A stretch of 64,000 nucleotides of DNA from Jeotgalibacillus soli (GTDB lineage Bacteria; Bacillota; Bacilli; Bacillales; Jeotgalibacillaceae). Below are positions 25,227-34,222 of the stretch, piece by piece (position 1 is the first letter of the stretch; each line of letters opens with the position of its first letter). The notes beneath the pieces were generated by a model. That model saw only the letters and a list, made by a program, of their open reading frames with translations, did not search any database and had not been told where the DNA came from. A program made the translations under genes and the position numbers. Where the stretch lies: contig NZ_JXRP01000014.1 in NCBI RefSeq assembly GCF_000829435.1, forward strand, positions 1 through 64,000, written 5' to 3'.

Positions 25227-26897
25227 TTAAGACTTTGACAACGTGAACAGCTCTAGCTGCTGCTGCATTTCATAGGTCATACTATTCAGTGTTTGAATGT
25301 TTTGTCTCATATCCTCTAAGGATTTTAACTGTTCATCTGTAGACGCTGAGATTTCTTCAGTCCCAGCCGCCGTTTCTTCCGATACAGCAGAAATATTCTC
25401 AATGGCAGAGATAACCTGTTCTGTACGTTTGGCTGATTGCTCCATGCTATCAGCCAGGGTGCCAAGCTGGTTATGAATGAGTTCTACTCGTACAGAGATA
25501 GTCTGAAATGATGCCTCTGTCTCAGTCATAGATACAACTTGCTTTTCCGATAATGATTGACCGGTATTAGAAGCTGCCATAATACGATTGATTCCTTGTT
25601 GAATATTTTGTACCATTATCGTTATTTTCTCTGTTGCGTTGGCAGAGTCCTCTGCCAGCTTCTTCACTTCATTGGCTACAACAGCGAAGCCCTTTCCTGC
25701 TTCTCCAGCACGCGCAGCTTCTATTGCTGCATTCAACGAAAGAAGATTTGTTTGCTCGGCAATTTCTTTAACAAAAATGGCTGCTCCCCGTATTTCTCCT
25801 GTATAAGCGGCAAATTGATCAATCGATTCTTTAATTGCTTTTGAAGATGATGCAAGCTCATGAGCATATTGCTGCTGCTGATTAAGCGTGCTCCGTCCGA
25901 CCTGAACAGACTCAAGCGCTTGAGTTCCTTGAATCGATGCTTCTTCACTAATCTGAACACTTTTTTGAAAGTCTTGATTCATTTGTGCCATTAATTCAGC
26001 AGTAGATTGAACATCCTCCGAAATAGATTGACTGCCTTTAGCCAGTTCTTCTGTTGAAGCGGATACCTGAGAGCTGCTCTCAGAGATATTCTCCATTTTA
26101 TGAGAAACGTCATTTGCAAAGCCTGTTACACGATCACTGATTTTTTCAATTGAAAAGACTGTTTGTCTTAAGTTCAAGATCATGTCATTAAACGATTTAT
26201 TTAGAAGATCAATCTCGAATTTTGATTTACTCTTCGATTCAGTTGTCATGAGTTCAACGGTTAAATCTCCGCTCGCGACCAGTCTGGCGTTTTTCACCAT
26301 ACGGTTCAGTGGTGCCGTTATTCTTCTTGAAATAAAGTAAGAAACACATAGAGTGACAATAATAATAACGACAATTGCAGTTAAAGAAAATTTAACAATA
26401 AAGGATATTCTCTCTTGAGTACCCGCAATACTGGCATTATACCAATCAATTGTTTGGATTTTTAAAAGATGTACATCATTGACGATCCCAGACACTCTTA
26501 TTGACTGACGATTTGCCTCTGTGTTGTTACCTGTATCCAAAGCTTCTCCAGCATCGAAGGAGAAAGCATCAAATTTAACAGATATTCCTTCCAACTGAGT
26601 ACGCTGTTCTTCGTTTGCAAGAATAGAAGTTAATTGTTTTAAGCTCTTTTCCGTTTCCAGAATTAAATTTTGTGCGCTTAAACGATTTCCTTCATTTGGA
26701 TTTAAGGAGAAATTGGCTAATGCTTGCTGGATAATAACGAGGTCACTATTTAATGATTCAACCTCAAGCATGACGTCAACATCCGTTTCTGAAGAGGAGG
26801 TCATTGTGACCATTTGATAAATAATAAATGTAACAATGGCTGTCGATAGAATAAGTGGAATAAGCGCTAGTAGAAATAGGTGATTTTGTAGTTTCAT
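25227..26897 (-). CDS. Transmembrane methyl-accepting chemotaxis protein
   Basis: A 556-residue chemoreceptor. Membrane helix 1 near residues 7-30, an external helical region of about 140 residues, helix 2 near 165-190 ([20 protein letters not shown]), a HAMP domain ([20 protein letters not shown]), then a long signalling coiled coil with hairpin tip [20 protein letters not shown] and [18 protein letters not shown]. It couples a periplasm-facing signal to CheA/CheW. Only 14 bases separate it from the upstream BMP-type lipoprotein gene, so the lipoprotein is likely its ligand-presenting partner (inference). The short external domain suits detection of a bound protein. Confidence 0.92.
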   Translation of the reverse strand: MKLQNHLFLLALIPLILSTAIVTFIIYQMVTMTSSSETDVDVMLEVESLNSDLVIIQQALANFSLNPNEGNRLSAQNLILETEKSLKQLTSILANEEQRTQLEGISVKFDAFSFDAGEALDTGNNTEANRQSIRVSGIVNDVHLLKIQTIDWYNASIAGTQERISFIVKFSLTAIVVIIIVTLCVSYFISRRITAPLNRMVKNARLVASGDLTVELMTTESKSKSKFEIDLLNKSFNDMILNLRQTVFSIEKISDRVTGFANDVSHKMENISESSSQVSASTEELAKGSQSISEDVQSTAELMAQMNQDFQKSVQISEEASIQGTQALESVQVGRSTLNQQQQYAHELASSSKAIKESIDQFAAYTGEIRGAAIFVKEIAEQTNLLSLNAAIEAARAGEAGKGFAVVANEVKKLAEDSANATEKITIMVQNIQQGINRIMAASNTGQSLSEKQVVSMTETEASFQTISVRVELIHNQLGTLADSMEQSAKRTEQVISAIENISAVSEETAAGTEEISASTDEQLKSLEDMRQNIQTLNSMTYEMQQQLELFTLSKS

Positions 26898-26911
26898 TAG
26901 GGTGCGCTCCT

Positions 26912-27901
26912 TTATTCTTTCGTCTCTGGAACAACAATTTCACCAGAGATAATTTTCTTTTGTACATCCTGCAATAAAGCCTGGCCGGTCGCATCTAGTT
27001 GTGCCAGTCTTATTTCGGCTAAACCGACTCCATCCTCTGCAAGACCAAGCTCAAATGCAGCTTCGTCAATATTTCCTTGAACAAGAGAAGAAACTAAATC
27101 GTAAACGACTACATCGATTTTTTTAAGCATGGAAGTAACGACAGCCTCTTCCGCGATAAAAAACTGGTCACTATCCACTCCTGCTGCAAATACGCCGTGC
27201 TCTTGAGCTTTTAAGATGGCACCAACACCAGTGTAGCCTGCAGCTGGATAAATAAAGTCAGCATTCTGATCTATTTGCTGCTGGGCGATATTGCCGCCAA
27301 GCGCTGTATCGCCAAAATCACCTGCGTAATTTGAGAGGACCGTGATAGTAGGATTAGCAAATTTGGCTCCTGCAATATAACCTTGTTCAAATCGATGAAT
27401 AACAGGTGCGTCGACTCCGCCAATAAACCCTATAACACCAGATTCACTTGTTAATGCAGCCACAACGCCGACTAAAAAGCTGCCTTCCTGTTCTTTAAAT
27501 GTGACGGACACGACATTTGCGACTTCTGAGTAGCCATCAATCAACAAAAATTGTTGTTCTGGATTTTCTAGTGCTACTTTTTCAATTGCTTCTTGAACAG
27601 AAAAACCTAGACCGATGATCAGTGTCATATCTTGTTCAACTAATTCGTTCAGCATTTCTTCATAATTCCCCTCGGGTGCTTCACGGTAGTCAAAAACAAT
27701 ATTTAAATCTGTTCGGGCGCGTTCCAAACCTTGAAAAGCAGCATCATTAAAGGAACCATCACCAAGTCCAGTATCAGACAATAAAATACCTATTTTTGCA
27801 TCGAATTGTGTTCCTTGCGGTTGTTCTTCCGAAAACAAAGAACAGCCAGCCAACATAAATGCCATCATGATCGCGGCTATTAGCGCACTGAGTTTCTTCA
27901 T
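26912..27901 (-). CDS. BMP-family substrate-binding lipoprotein
   Basis: A 329-residue lipoprotein with signal [20 protein letters not shown] (lipobox LAGC) and a Med/PnrA-type BMP domain: [72 protein letters not shown] and [13 protein letters not shown] proteins bind purine nucleosides for ABC importers, but no permease or ATPase gene lies nearby. The downstream gene instead encodes a chemoreceptor, so a sensory role is likely. Starts at ATG 27901. Confidence 0.9.
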   Translation of the reverse strand: MKKLSALIAAIMMAFMLAGCSLFSEEQPQGTQFDAKIGILLSDTGLGDGSFNDAAFQGLERARTDLNIVFDYREAPEGNYEEMLNELVEQDMTLIIGLGFSVQEAIEKVALENPEQQFLLIDGYSEVANVVSVTFKEQEGSFLVGVVAALTSESGVIGFIGGVDAPVIHRFEQGYIAGAKFANPTITVLSNYAGDFGDTALGGNIAQQQIDQNADFIYPAAGYTGVGAILKAQEHGVFAAGVDSDQFFIAEEAVVTSMLKKIDVVVYDLVSSLVQGNIDEAAFELGLAEDGVGLAEIRLAQLDATGQALLQDVQKKIISGEIVVPETKE

Positions 27902-28248
27902 CTATTTTTCCCCTCACATTCCATACAGTTTATTAATCTGCAAATCTTCATGATAAAAAAGAACTATAAAATGTAAAACAACATCCTACTAATATACTAA
28001 TATATCGTATTGGTTTACAATTTATTTATAGAAAACTATGAAATTTCATAAAAAAATTTCTTGATATTTTGTTCGAATTTTCAAAAAGTAAAGGGTTTGA
28101 AAAAGGGAAAAGAGGAAAAAATTTTTTAAAACGCAAAATAAAAACGAGCCCAATGACACGATTAAGTACAAACAGTCGCTAGAAAATGAATAACATATGA
28201 GCGACAATTTGTGCGTGCAGTGGATTCGTTTTAAGGATCTGAAATGAT
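27902..28248. other. Intergenic region
   Basis: About 350 AT-rich bases that should hold the promoter of the BMP-chemoreceptor operon. A 6-bp inverted repeat GTCGCT/AGCGAC near 28174-28204 is the only structure noticed, possibly the weak end of the thioesterase transcript. Confidence 0.35.
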
Positions 28249-28758
28249 TTATTGCTGATTTTTCGAAAAAAACGCTGCGAGCTCCATGCTGTGCATCTTA
28301 CGTGCTTTACGGTGGCTTGAGCGGTTTACAGCAGTTTCATTTAACCATTTTTCTTCTTCTGTTTCTGCAATGATTTGTGGGATTTCAGCAGGTTTTCCAT
28401 CAGGGCCAAGTGCAACAAAGGTTAGAAAGGAAATGGCGGCAACGGATTGTTCTCCGGTCAGCAGTTTTTCTGTCGTGACACGGACAAATACCTCCATAGA
28501 ACTGCGTCCAGTGTAGGTAACAAATGATTCTAATGTAACAGCGTCACCAACCCGGATTGGCTGTAAAAAGTCTACAGAATCAGTGGAGGCGGTTACGACT
28601 GGCATGCGTGCATGCTTTGTGGCTGAGATTGAAGCCACGTTATCAATATAAGCCATCAATTTCCCTCCAAATAAGGTTCCATAATGATTGGTATCAGGGG
28701 GTAGGACGTTGCTCGTTTGAATTGTTCGGGTTTCACTCATCCTTTTTTCTTTTTTCAT
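28249..28758 (-). CDS. Acyl-CoA thioesterase, hotdog fold (YkhA type)
   Basis: A 169-residue cytoplasmic hotdog thioesterase. NHYGTLFGGKLMAYIDNVAS, ATKHARMPVVTASTDSVDFL and SSMEVFVRVTTEKLLTGEQS match the BFIT/YkhA group that hydrolyses acyl-CoA. The start at 28758 is set by GAGGAG 9 bases upstream; 18 further upstream codons in frame lack support. Followed by the small membrane protein's own unit on the other side. Confidence 0.88.
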   Translation of the reverse strand: MKKEKRMSETRTIQTSNVLPPDTNHYGTLFGGKLMAYIDNVASISATKHARMPVVTASTDSVDFLQPIRVGDAVTLESFVTYTGRSSMEVFVRVTTEKLLTGEQSVAAISFLTFVALGPDGKPAEIPQIIAETEEEKWLNETAVNRSSHRKARKMHSMELAAFFSKNQQ

Positions 28759-28830
28759 ATCAATCAGCTCCTCATTGCTTCGATTCGGTGTCATCATTTT
28801 AAAAAAAGACATCGGCGCATGGCCAATGTC

Positions 28831-28959
28831 TTATGGTTTTGGATCAATTTTTTCTGCATCCTTGGCGTTAAGTGGGATACGTAAGAAATACATAAGTGCT
28901 CCGCCAACAAGTCCGATCAGTGCAACAAATCCTAGTAAAATCACTGTCATTTCAGCCAT
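28831..28959 (-). CDS. Tiny single-pass membrane protein B
   Basis: A 42-residue protein with ATG at 28959 and AAGGGGGC upstream. One membrane helix (VILLGFVALIGLVGGALMYF), then LRIPLNAKDAEKIDPKP. It resembles the protein at 22924-23061: same size, helix position, post-helix Arg and LN-x-x-DA-x-K-x-D motif. Function unknown. It lies 72 bases upstream of the thioesterase start and may share its transcript. Confidence 0.7.
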   Translation of the reverse strand: MAEMTVILLGFVALIGLVGGALMYFLRIPLNAKDAEKIDPKP

Positions 28960-29067
28960 CGGTGTTAGCCCCCTTTCAGAAAATGACCTATCTTCTTCAT
29001 TTACCCTAGTATAAATGAAGTTCACCCTAAAATGCGTGTTTTTTTGATAAAACTTTTAAAATTTTGA

Positions 29068-29182
29068 TGCTGTTAACCTGGCCTGTTGATTTCCGTGACA
29101 GGCGTTCGCTTTTCTAAGCAGGAGCCTCACACCTTACGCTCCAATCACGTAGTGCCAAAATCAATGATCTCTAACATAGCCA
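29068..29182. repeat. Dispersed intergenic repeat, copy 3 (short)
   Basis: Contains CTGTTGATTTCCGTGACAGG, CGTTCGCTTTTC and CGCTCCAATCAC, ending CTCTAACATAGCC. Same orientation as copy 1, with the middle portion deleted. Confidence 0.75.
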
Positions 29183-29195
29183 ATTTTTTAAAAAT

Positions 29196-29231
29196 AGATT
29201 CTGATGAATGAGAATCAAAACATCAGAATCT
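29196..29231 (-). terminator. Aminopeptidase gene terminator
   Basis: Perfect stem AGATTCTGATG (29196-29206) with CATCAGAATCT (29221-29231); T-rich on the minus strand beyond. Confidence 0.8.
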
Positions 29232-29246
29232 TTCTTCGGTCACTGA

Positions 29247-30476
29247 TTAAAAAGCCCAATCTCCATCACGGAATACAGGCTCGCTCGTACCGTCTTTATG
29301 GATACCGTCAATATTCATTTTGTTAGAGCCGATCATAAAATCGACATGAGTAATACTGCTATTGAGCCCTTTTTCAGCAAGCTCTTCTTGTGACATTGTT
29401 TTACCGCCTTCGATGCAAAATGCATAGGCACTGCCAATCGCAAGGTGGTTTGAAGCATTTTCATCAAAAAGAGTGTTGTAAAACAGCACATTTGATTGCG
29501 AAATCGGTGATTGGTGAGGGACAAGAGCAACTTCTCCAAGACGGTGAGAACCTTCATCCGTTTCAATTAATTTTCTCAAAATATCTTCGCCTTCATCAGC
29601 TTTTATGCCTACAATCCGGCCGTTTTCAAATGTTAATGTAAAGCCATCAATAATATTGCCGCCATAGCTAAGAGGCTTTGTATTCTTAACGTAGCCATTT
29701 ACACCGTCTTTATGAGGGACTGTAAATACTTCCTCTGTAGGCATATTGGCCATAAATGTATCGCCTTTTTCATTCACACTTCCAGCCCCTGCCCACAGGT
29801 GACCTTCTGGAAGATCAATTGTTAAATCAGTGCCTGCAGCAGTGTAGTGAAGCTTGCTGTAGCGTTTATTATTTAGATAAGCAGCTTTTTCATGAAGGGT
29901 TTCATCATGCTTTTTCCAAGCTTGAACTGGGTCAGCCTGGTCAACACGTACTGCTTTAAAAATAGCTTCCCAAAGGGCTGTAACAGCTTCTTCTTCTTCA
30001 AGGTCAGGAAATACCTTTTGTGCCCAGCCTTTTGATGGAGCCGCAATGACCGTCCAGCTGACTTTGTCAGATTGTATGAACTTGCGGTATTGCTCTAATG
30101 CTTTTCCAGCAGCGCGTTGAAAGGAAGATATACGTTCAGGATCTACCCCTTTAAGTAAATCAGGGCTGGAAGACACAATGTTCATAAAGGCTGCCCCTTG
30201 CTTAGCAAGTTCTTCGCGCTCAAGTTTTTTCCACTCGGGGAATTCGCTAAATGAATCTGATGGTGCCAGGTCATATCTTAGACGCCCTACTTCATCATCT
30301 GACCAATCGACAAATACTTGACGAGCCCCAGCTTCATAGGCTTTCTTGGTTACAAGTCGTACAAACTGTGCATTCTCAATGGTAGCGCCTATGTACAACA
30401 ATTGATTTGGTTGAATGTTAACGCCAACCTTAACTGCTAAATCAGCATATTTTTCTAAAAGCTCCTGTTGATTCAT
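29247..30476 (-). CDS. ampS: M29-family aminopeptidase (AmpS type)
   Basis: A 409-residue cytoplasmic metallo-aminopeptidase of family M29. Typical features: LLEKYADLAVKVGVNIQPNQ at the N-terminus, FMANMPTEEVFTVPHKDGVN (metal-binding Glu and His), EGEDILRKL, and a C-terminal HVDFMIGSNKMNIDGI with IHKDGTSEPVFRDGDWAF. Length agrees with B. subtilis AmpS (about 410). The ATG at 30476 follows AAAAGGAG. Single gene with its own terminator. Confidence 0.94.
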   Translation of the reverse strand: MNQQELLEKYADLAVKVGVNIQPNQLLYIGATIENAQFVRLVTKKAYEAGARQVFVDWSDDEVGRLRYDLAPSDSFSEFPEWKKLEREELAKQGAAFMNIVSSSPDLLKGVDPERISSFQRAAGKALEQYRKFIQSDKVSWTVIAAPSKGWAQKVFPDLEEEEAVTALWEAIFKAVRVDQADPVQAWKKHDETLHEKAAYLNNKRYSKLHYTAAGTDLTIDLPEGHLWAGAGSVNEKGDTFMANMPTEEVFTVPHKDGVNGYVKNTKPLSYGGNIIDGFTLTFENGRIVGIKADEGEDILRKLIETDEGSHRLGEVALVPHQSPISQSNVLFYNTLFDENASNHLAIGSAYAFCIEGGKTMSQEELAEKGLNSSITHVDFMIGSNKMNIDGIHKDGTSEPVFRDGDWAF

Positions 30477-30650
30477 TTGATTAGCTCCTTTTATATAGGT
30501 AATATCACTTTCTATATTTTATCAGGTGGCTGAGAAAAAACCAAAAATTATTAAAATCACTGAAAATGTGGATGTTTTGAATGAAAATACTCTTATTTAT
30601 CTCGAAATTCATCTATAATTAAAGGAACAGGTTTGAAGGAGTAGGTAAAT

Positions 30651-31463
30651 GTGGACGAACTAGTGCATGGTCAAAATGAAAAATTTATCGAAAACCGCTT
30701 ATCCTATTTACTAAAGGATCAGGCTTTACTGCATATAGTAAAAATACAGAGAATGGATGATGCATCTAATTCAAAGGTGAGAAATGATCAGTTTTGGGAT
30801 CGGGTTTCCTACCTATCACCTTATCTTTCGATGTCATTTGTTTTAAATTCTAATTCGAAAGTCGTAATATTTCCAGGGAAATTAAAATTGCTAGTTAAGC
30901 CTTTTGTAGAAGAGATTGAGAGAATTTTTGAAGATAAAGTCATTTATCAGATAACCGGCGCTACAATCGAAAAAGGACATGAGAGACTCCTGCCGTATAA
31001 GCTTTCTAATCCAGAATGGGTAAGCACGAATACAGTTGAAGTGATAATCCCTCGTGTACAAGAAAATAAATTATTCATAACATTTATTGATAATGATGAA
31101 GTGATTCAGCTCTTTTTGCAGGATCATCTTATTGCAAGTGATTGGGATGAAATCGAATTGGACCTTGAATGGTTCAGGGATGCGCAAAGCTTTTTCAACT
31201 CTGGCCGTTTGGAAAAGAAGGGGAAGCATCTTGTTATCCTAGATGGTGTGCTGCAAAAGATGGACGGGCTTAAGGTACTCAAATGGATTCGTGAGCGATA
31301 CGAGCACAATTTGGTAGAGGTTGTGATGATTAGTAAAAGCTTAAGTGATCAGGAAATTGTTCAAGCTTTCGAGATCGGAGCTTTTGATTACATAAAAAAA
31401 CCGTTCAAAATTGAAGAAGTACTTGCAAGACTGAAACGTACAGCCAAAAGGATGCTAGTATGA
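30651..31463 (+). CDS. Response-regulator-like protein with C-terminal receiver domain
   Basis: A 270-residue soluble protein. Residues about 145-268 form a receiver domain: acidic pocket FIDNDE, phospho-acceptor Asp in LVILDGVLQKMDGL, switch Ser in MISKS, and conserved Lys-Pro in DYIKKPF. The N-terminal 140 residues (IVKIQRMDD, MSFVLNSNSKVVIFPGKL) have an alternating pattern that could be a degenerate diguanylate-cyclase-like fold, but no GGDEF motif is present; treat as unknown. No kinase gene is adjacent. The GTG at 30651 follows AAGGAGTAGG; an overlapping ATG two bases upstream is out of frame. Confidence 0.75.
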   Translation: MDELVHGQNEKFIENRLSYLLKDQALLHIVKIQRMDDASNSKVRNDQFWDRVSYLSPYLSMSFVLNSNSKVVIFPGKLKLLVKPFVEEIERIFEDKVIYQITGATIEKGHERLLPYKLSNPEWVSTNTVEVIIPRVQENKLFITFIDNDEVIQLFLQDHLIASDWDEIELDLEWFRDAQSFFNSGRLEKKGKHLVILDGVLQKMDGLKVLKWIRERYEHNLVEVVMISKSLSDQEIVQAFEIGAFDYIKKPFKIEEVLARLKRTAKRMLV

Positions 31464-31502
31464 ATGTTACCTAAAGGAATCATTGCGTCTCATTAGTAAT
31501 AT

Positions 31503-31560
31503 GATAAAAAGCTTATTACATGAGAATGCAGATGTATTCCATACGTAATAAGCTTTTATC
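31503..31560 (+). terminator. Terminator after the receiver-domain gene
   Basis: Arms GATAAAAAGCTTATTAC and GTAATAAGCTTTTATC with one bulged A and a 25-base loop; T-rich right arm. Confidence 0.7.
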
Positions 31561-31609
31561 TATTTAGATCATTAAAGCGTTACGAACAACGTATACAGGG
31601 GGGATGATC

Positions 31610-33139
31610 GTGAATATTGTTTGGCTCAAGCGAGATCTTAGACTTCGTGATCACCAACCCGTTCACGAGGCTGTGAAATATGGGGAAACGCTCTTCATCT
31701 ATGTGGCCGAGCCTTCTATTTGGGGCTCAGGTGAACTCTCTGTTCGTCACTTCCATTTTGTCTTAGAAAGCCTTGCATCTTTGAAAAAGAGAATTGAAGA
31801 GCGGGGTGGAAAGCTTCTTTTATTTAAATTTGAAATGGAGCAGGTTTTGCAAAGTCTGCTGGAAACATACGGACCCTTCAAATTGTTTTCACATGAGGAA
31901 AACGGAACTTCCGATACTATGGTTCGAGACGAGCGTGTCAGACGATGGATGAAGGAAAAGAATTTAGAAATGATAGAGTTTCAGCATTTTGGTATAACAA
32001 GAGGGAAATCTTCGCCAAAACATTTCCAAAAGCAATGGGATGAATTTATGAGTAGTCCTTACCTGCCGCAGCCGAAGAAAATCATGTCCCCTGATCGAGT
32101 TCCGGAAGATGCTATTCTAACGATAGACGAGTTGAAAAGCTTTGAGGAAAATCTTCCCGGAACCCCTATTAAATATGGACAAGTAGGTGGGGAAGAGGAA
32201 GCAATTGATACGTTAAAATCGTTTTTCACCAATCGTTATCAAAACTATCTTACTCATCTATCAAAACCTTTGCAGAGTACAATTTCTTCAAGCCGGCTGT
32301 CTCCTTATTTAGCCTGGGGGAATCTATCCATTAAAACTGTCGTACAGCAGACAAGAAAAGCATTGCTGGAGCCGATGAGCGAAGAAGAAAAACAGCAGCT
32401 GCTAGCGTTTAAATCTCGTCTTTATTGGCACTGCCAAATTGTATGGCACCTTGAGGATCATCCAGCAATTCATGAGCAGGCGTTCAATAAGTCTTTTGAT
32501 GACATTCAGCAAAAAAGAGACGAAGAGCAGATTAACCTGTGGTACCATGCACAAACAGGTATTCCAATGGTTGATGCAGCAATGAGAGCCCTGCATCAAA
32601 CGGGATGGATCAATTTTGATTTAAGAGCCATGCTTGTTTCCTTTATTTGCAATACGCTGCAGCAGAATTGGCGAGAGCCGGCGAAGCTATTGGCTCAATT
32701 ATTTTTAGATTACGAGCCTGGCATCCATTGGAGACAAGTGCAAATGCAGACAGGTGCAAGCGGGAAAAAGGCGATTCGCAACTATAATCCAGTCAAAATG
32801 GGGAAAGAGCACGATCCAAACGGAGAATTTGTAAAGAGATTTGTTCCTGAATTGAAAAATATTCCTAAAAAAGCAATTCATGAGCCGTGGTTAGATCCTG
32901 GTTTTTTTGGATTAAAATATTTTTCTCCAATAGTAGATATTAAAAAAGCGAATATAGAAGCAGCAGCATTACTTGCAAGTATTAGGGTGAATACTGGAAA
33001 GAAAGAGTCAGTGCCGTATCAGCCTGAGAAAGATCATAGTCCGGAAGAAGAAAAAAATAGATCACCAAAAGCGTCTAAAAAAAATAAGAAGGAGAGTCAT
33101 TCAGAACAATTGACCTTATTACTGTTTGAGGATGAATAA
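31610..33139 (+). CDS. Cryptochrome/photolyase family protein
   Basis: A 509-residue flavoprotein. The N-terminal photolyase domain opens IVWLKRDLRLRDHQPVHEA. The FAD-binding region has RLSPYLAWGNLSIKTV, WHCQIVWHLED, GIPMVDAAMRALHQTGW, NFDLRAMLVSFICN and GIHWRQVQMQTG. It should repair UV-made pyrimidine dimers with light, or act as a related light-dependent repair enzyme. About 60 C-terminal residues form a Lys/Glu/Ser-rich, probably disordered tail. The GTG at 31610 is preferred (AGGGGGG 6 bases upstream) over the ATG at 31604, which is only 0-2 bases from that site. Confidence 0.88.
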   Translation: MNIVWLKRDLRLRDHQPVHEAVKYGETLFIYVAEPSIWGSGELSVRHFHFVLESLASLKKRIEERGGKLLLFKFEMEQVLQSLLETYGPFKLFSHEENGTSDTMVRDERVRRWMKEKNLEMIEFQHFGITRGKSSPKHFQKQWDEFMSSPYLPQPKKIMSPDRVPEDAILTIDELKSFEENLPGTPIKYGQVGGEEEAIDTLKSFFTNRYQNYLTHLSKPLQSTISSSRLSPYLAWGNLSIKTVVQQTRKALLEPMSEEEKQQLLAFKSRLYWHCQIVWHLEDHPAIHEQAFNKSFDDIQQKRDEEQINLWYHAQTGIPMVDAAMRALHQTGWINFDLRAMLVSFICNTLQQNWREPAKLLAQLFLDYEPGIHWRQVQMQTGASGKKAIRNYNPVKMGKEHDPNGEFVKRFVPELKNIPKKAIHEPWLDPGFFGLKYFSPIVDIKKANIEAAALLASIRVNTGKKESVPYQPEKDHSPEEEKNRSPKASKKNKKESHSEQLTLLLFEDE

Positions 33140-33310
33140 GCTGTTCGTTGCAGGAATCGATTTATCCGGTCCATCGAATCATCGGGATACGGTAATGATA
33201 AAAAGACCAACTGCCAAAAATTCATCATTGGTGCTCCAGATGAGGATATCTCTGTGACATTAAATAAGATACCCTTTTGGTCTTTGCTGTTAGCTATTCT
33301 TTGTGAATAA
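33132..33310 (+). pseudogene. DUF429 (RNase H-like) gene fragment
   Basis: An ATG inside the photolyase stop region (ATGAATAA) begins NKLFVAGIDLSGPSNHRDTV, the N-terminus of the DUF429 predicted nuclease family. A frameshift near 33205 is needed to continue FIIGAPDEDISVTLNKIPFW, ending at TAA 33310. About 200 residues of the family are missing. A decayed downstream partner of the photolyase gene. Confidence 0.6.
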
Positions 33311-33356
33311 TATGTGTTTGCATTCTCAAAATCTTTTTTTGTTTTCTTAAAACCCT

Positions 33357-33383
33357 TAAAGTAAAAATGAAAAGCTCCGATAT
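33357..33383 (+). promoter_or_regulatory. Sigma-D promoter of motAB
   Basis: TAAA (33357-33360), exactly 15 bases, TCCGATAT (33376-33383). This matches the sigma-D consensus TAAA-N15-GCCGATAT at all but one position and lies 38 bases before the motA start. Confidence 0.88.
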
Positions 33384-33421
33384 AAAGAGAGTAAGAATTT
33401 TGTGAATGTAGGTGAATGAAT

Positions 33422-34222
33422 TTGGATCGCTCCTCGCTGTTTGGTATTTTACTGGCTCTCGTAGCTGTTGGATTAGGAATGGTGTTGAAAGGGGTTGACC
33501 CGTCCGCACTTCTTAACGGGCCAGCTTGGATGATTATTATTGGTGGTACAGTTGCTTCTGTTATGATCGCCTTTCCAATGTCTGAATTGAAGCGTGTACC
33601 AGCGCTATTCGGAATTTTATTTAAAGAAAGTAAATCAACGGATGTAAAAGAAGTGATAACCATGTTTGGAGAATGGGCCGAACTTGCGAGAAAAGAAGGA
33701 CTGCTGGCGCTTGAATCGAAAACTGGCGACATTGATGATTCTTTTTTGCGTAATGGACTAGGGTTAGCAATTGATGGGCAAAATGCTGACTACATAAGAG
33801 ATGTATTGACAGAGGAAATTGATGCAATGGAAGATCGCCATCAATCTGGCGCCTCCATTTTTTCGCAGGCTGGAACATATGCTCCAACACTGGGTGTTTT
33901 GGGAGCGGTTGTAGGGCTAATTGCAGCTTTAGGAGATTTAAATGATACTGAGGCATTAGGAAAGGCTATTGCAGCAGCATTTGTTGCTACTCTTCTAGGG
34001 ATTTTTACAGGCTATGCATTATGGCACCCATTTGCCAATAAGCTTAAACGGAAATCGACAAAAGAAGTAATGGTTAAAAACATGATGATTGAAGGTATTT
34101 TATCCGTTTTGGAAGGAGAAGCACCTAGAATAATCGAGCAAAAGCTCGCTTCTTACTTACCTGCTAAAGAGCGTGAAAAGCTTTTGGAAGAAGGCGGGGC
34201 GATGAACAATGGCGAGGCGTAG
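33422..34222 (+). CDS. motA: MotA, flagellar stator subunit
   Basis: A 266-residue membrane protein with four helices and a large cytoplasmic loop, homologous along its whole length to B. subtilis MotA: SSLFGILLALVAVGLGMVLK, AFPMSELKRVPALFGILFKE, GTYAPTLGVLGAVVGLIAAL and YALWHPFANKLKRKS. With MotB it forms the ion-driven stator that turns the flagellum. The start is taken as TTG 33422 (AGGTGA at 33410-33415, 6-base spacing), giving MDRSSLFG, which aligns with B. subtilis MDKTSLIG. The ATG at 33416 directly abuts the ribosome site. Driven by the sigma-D promoter upstream. Confidence 0.93.
   Translation: MDRSSLFGILLALVAVGLGMVLKGVDPSALLNGPAWMIIIGGTVASVMIAFPMSELKRVPALFGILFKESKSTDVKEVITMFGEWAELARKEGLLALESKTGDIDDSFLRNGLGLAIDGQNADYIRDVLTEEIDAMEDRHQSGASIFSQAGTYAPTLGVLGAVVGLIAALGDLNDTEALGKAIAAAFVATLLGIFTGYALWHPFANKLKRKSTKEVMVKNMMIEGILSVLEGEAPRIIEQKLASYLPAKEREKLLEEGGAMNNGEA

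Noticed and set aside
33097-33732. Minus-strand open frame of 211 codons opposite motA
   Set aside because: It runs antisense to the conserved MotA gene, has no family signature and no ribosome site.
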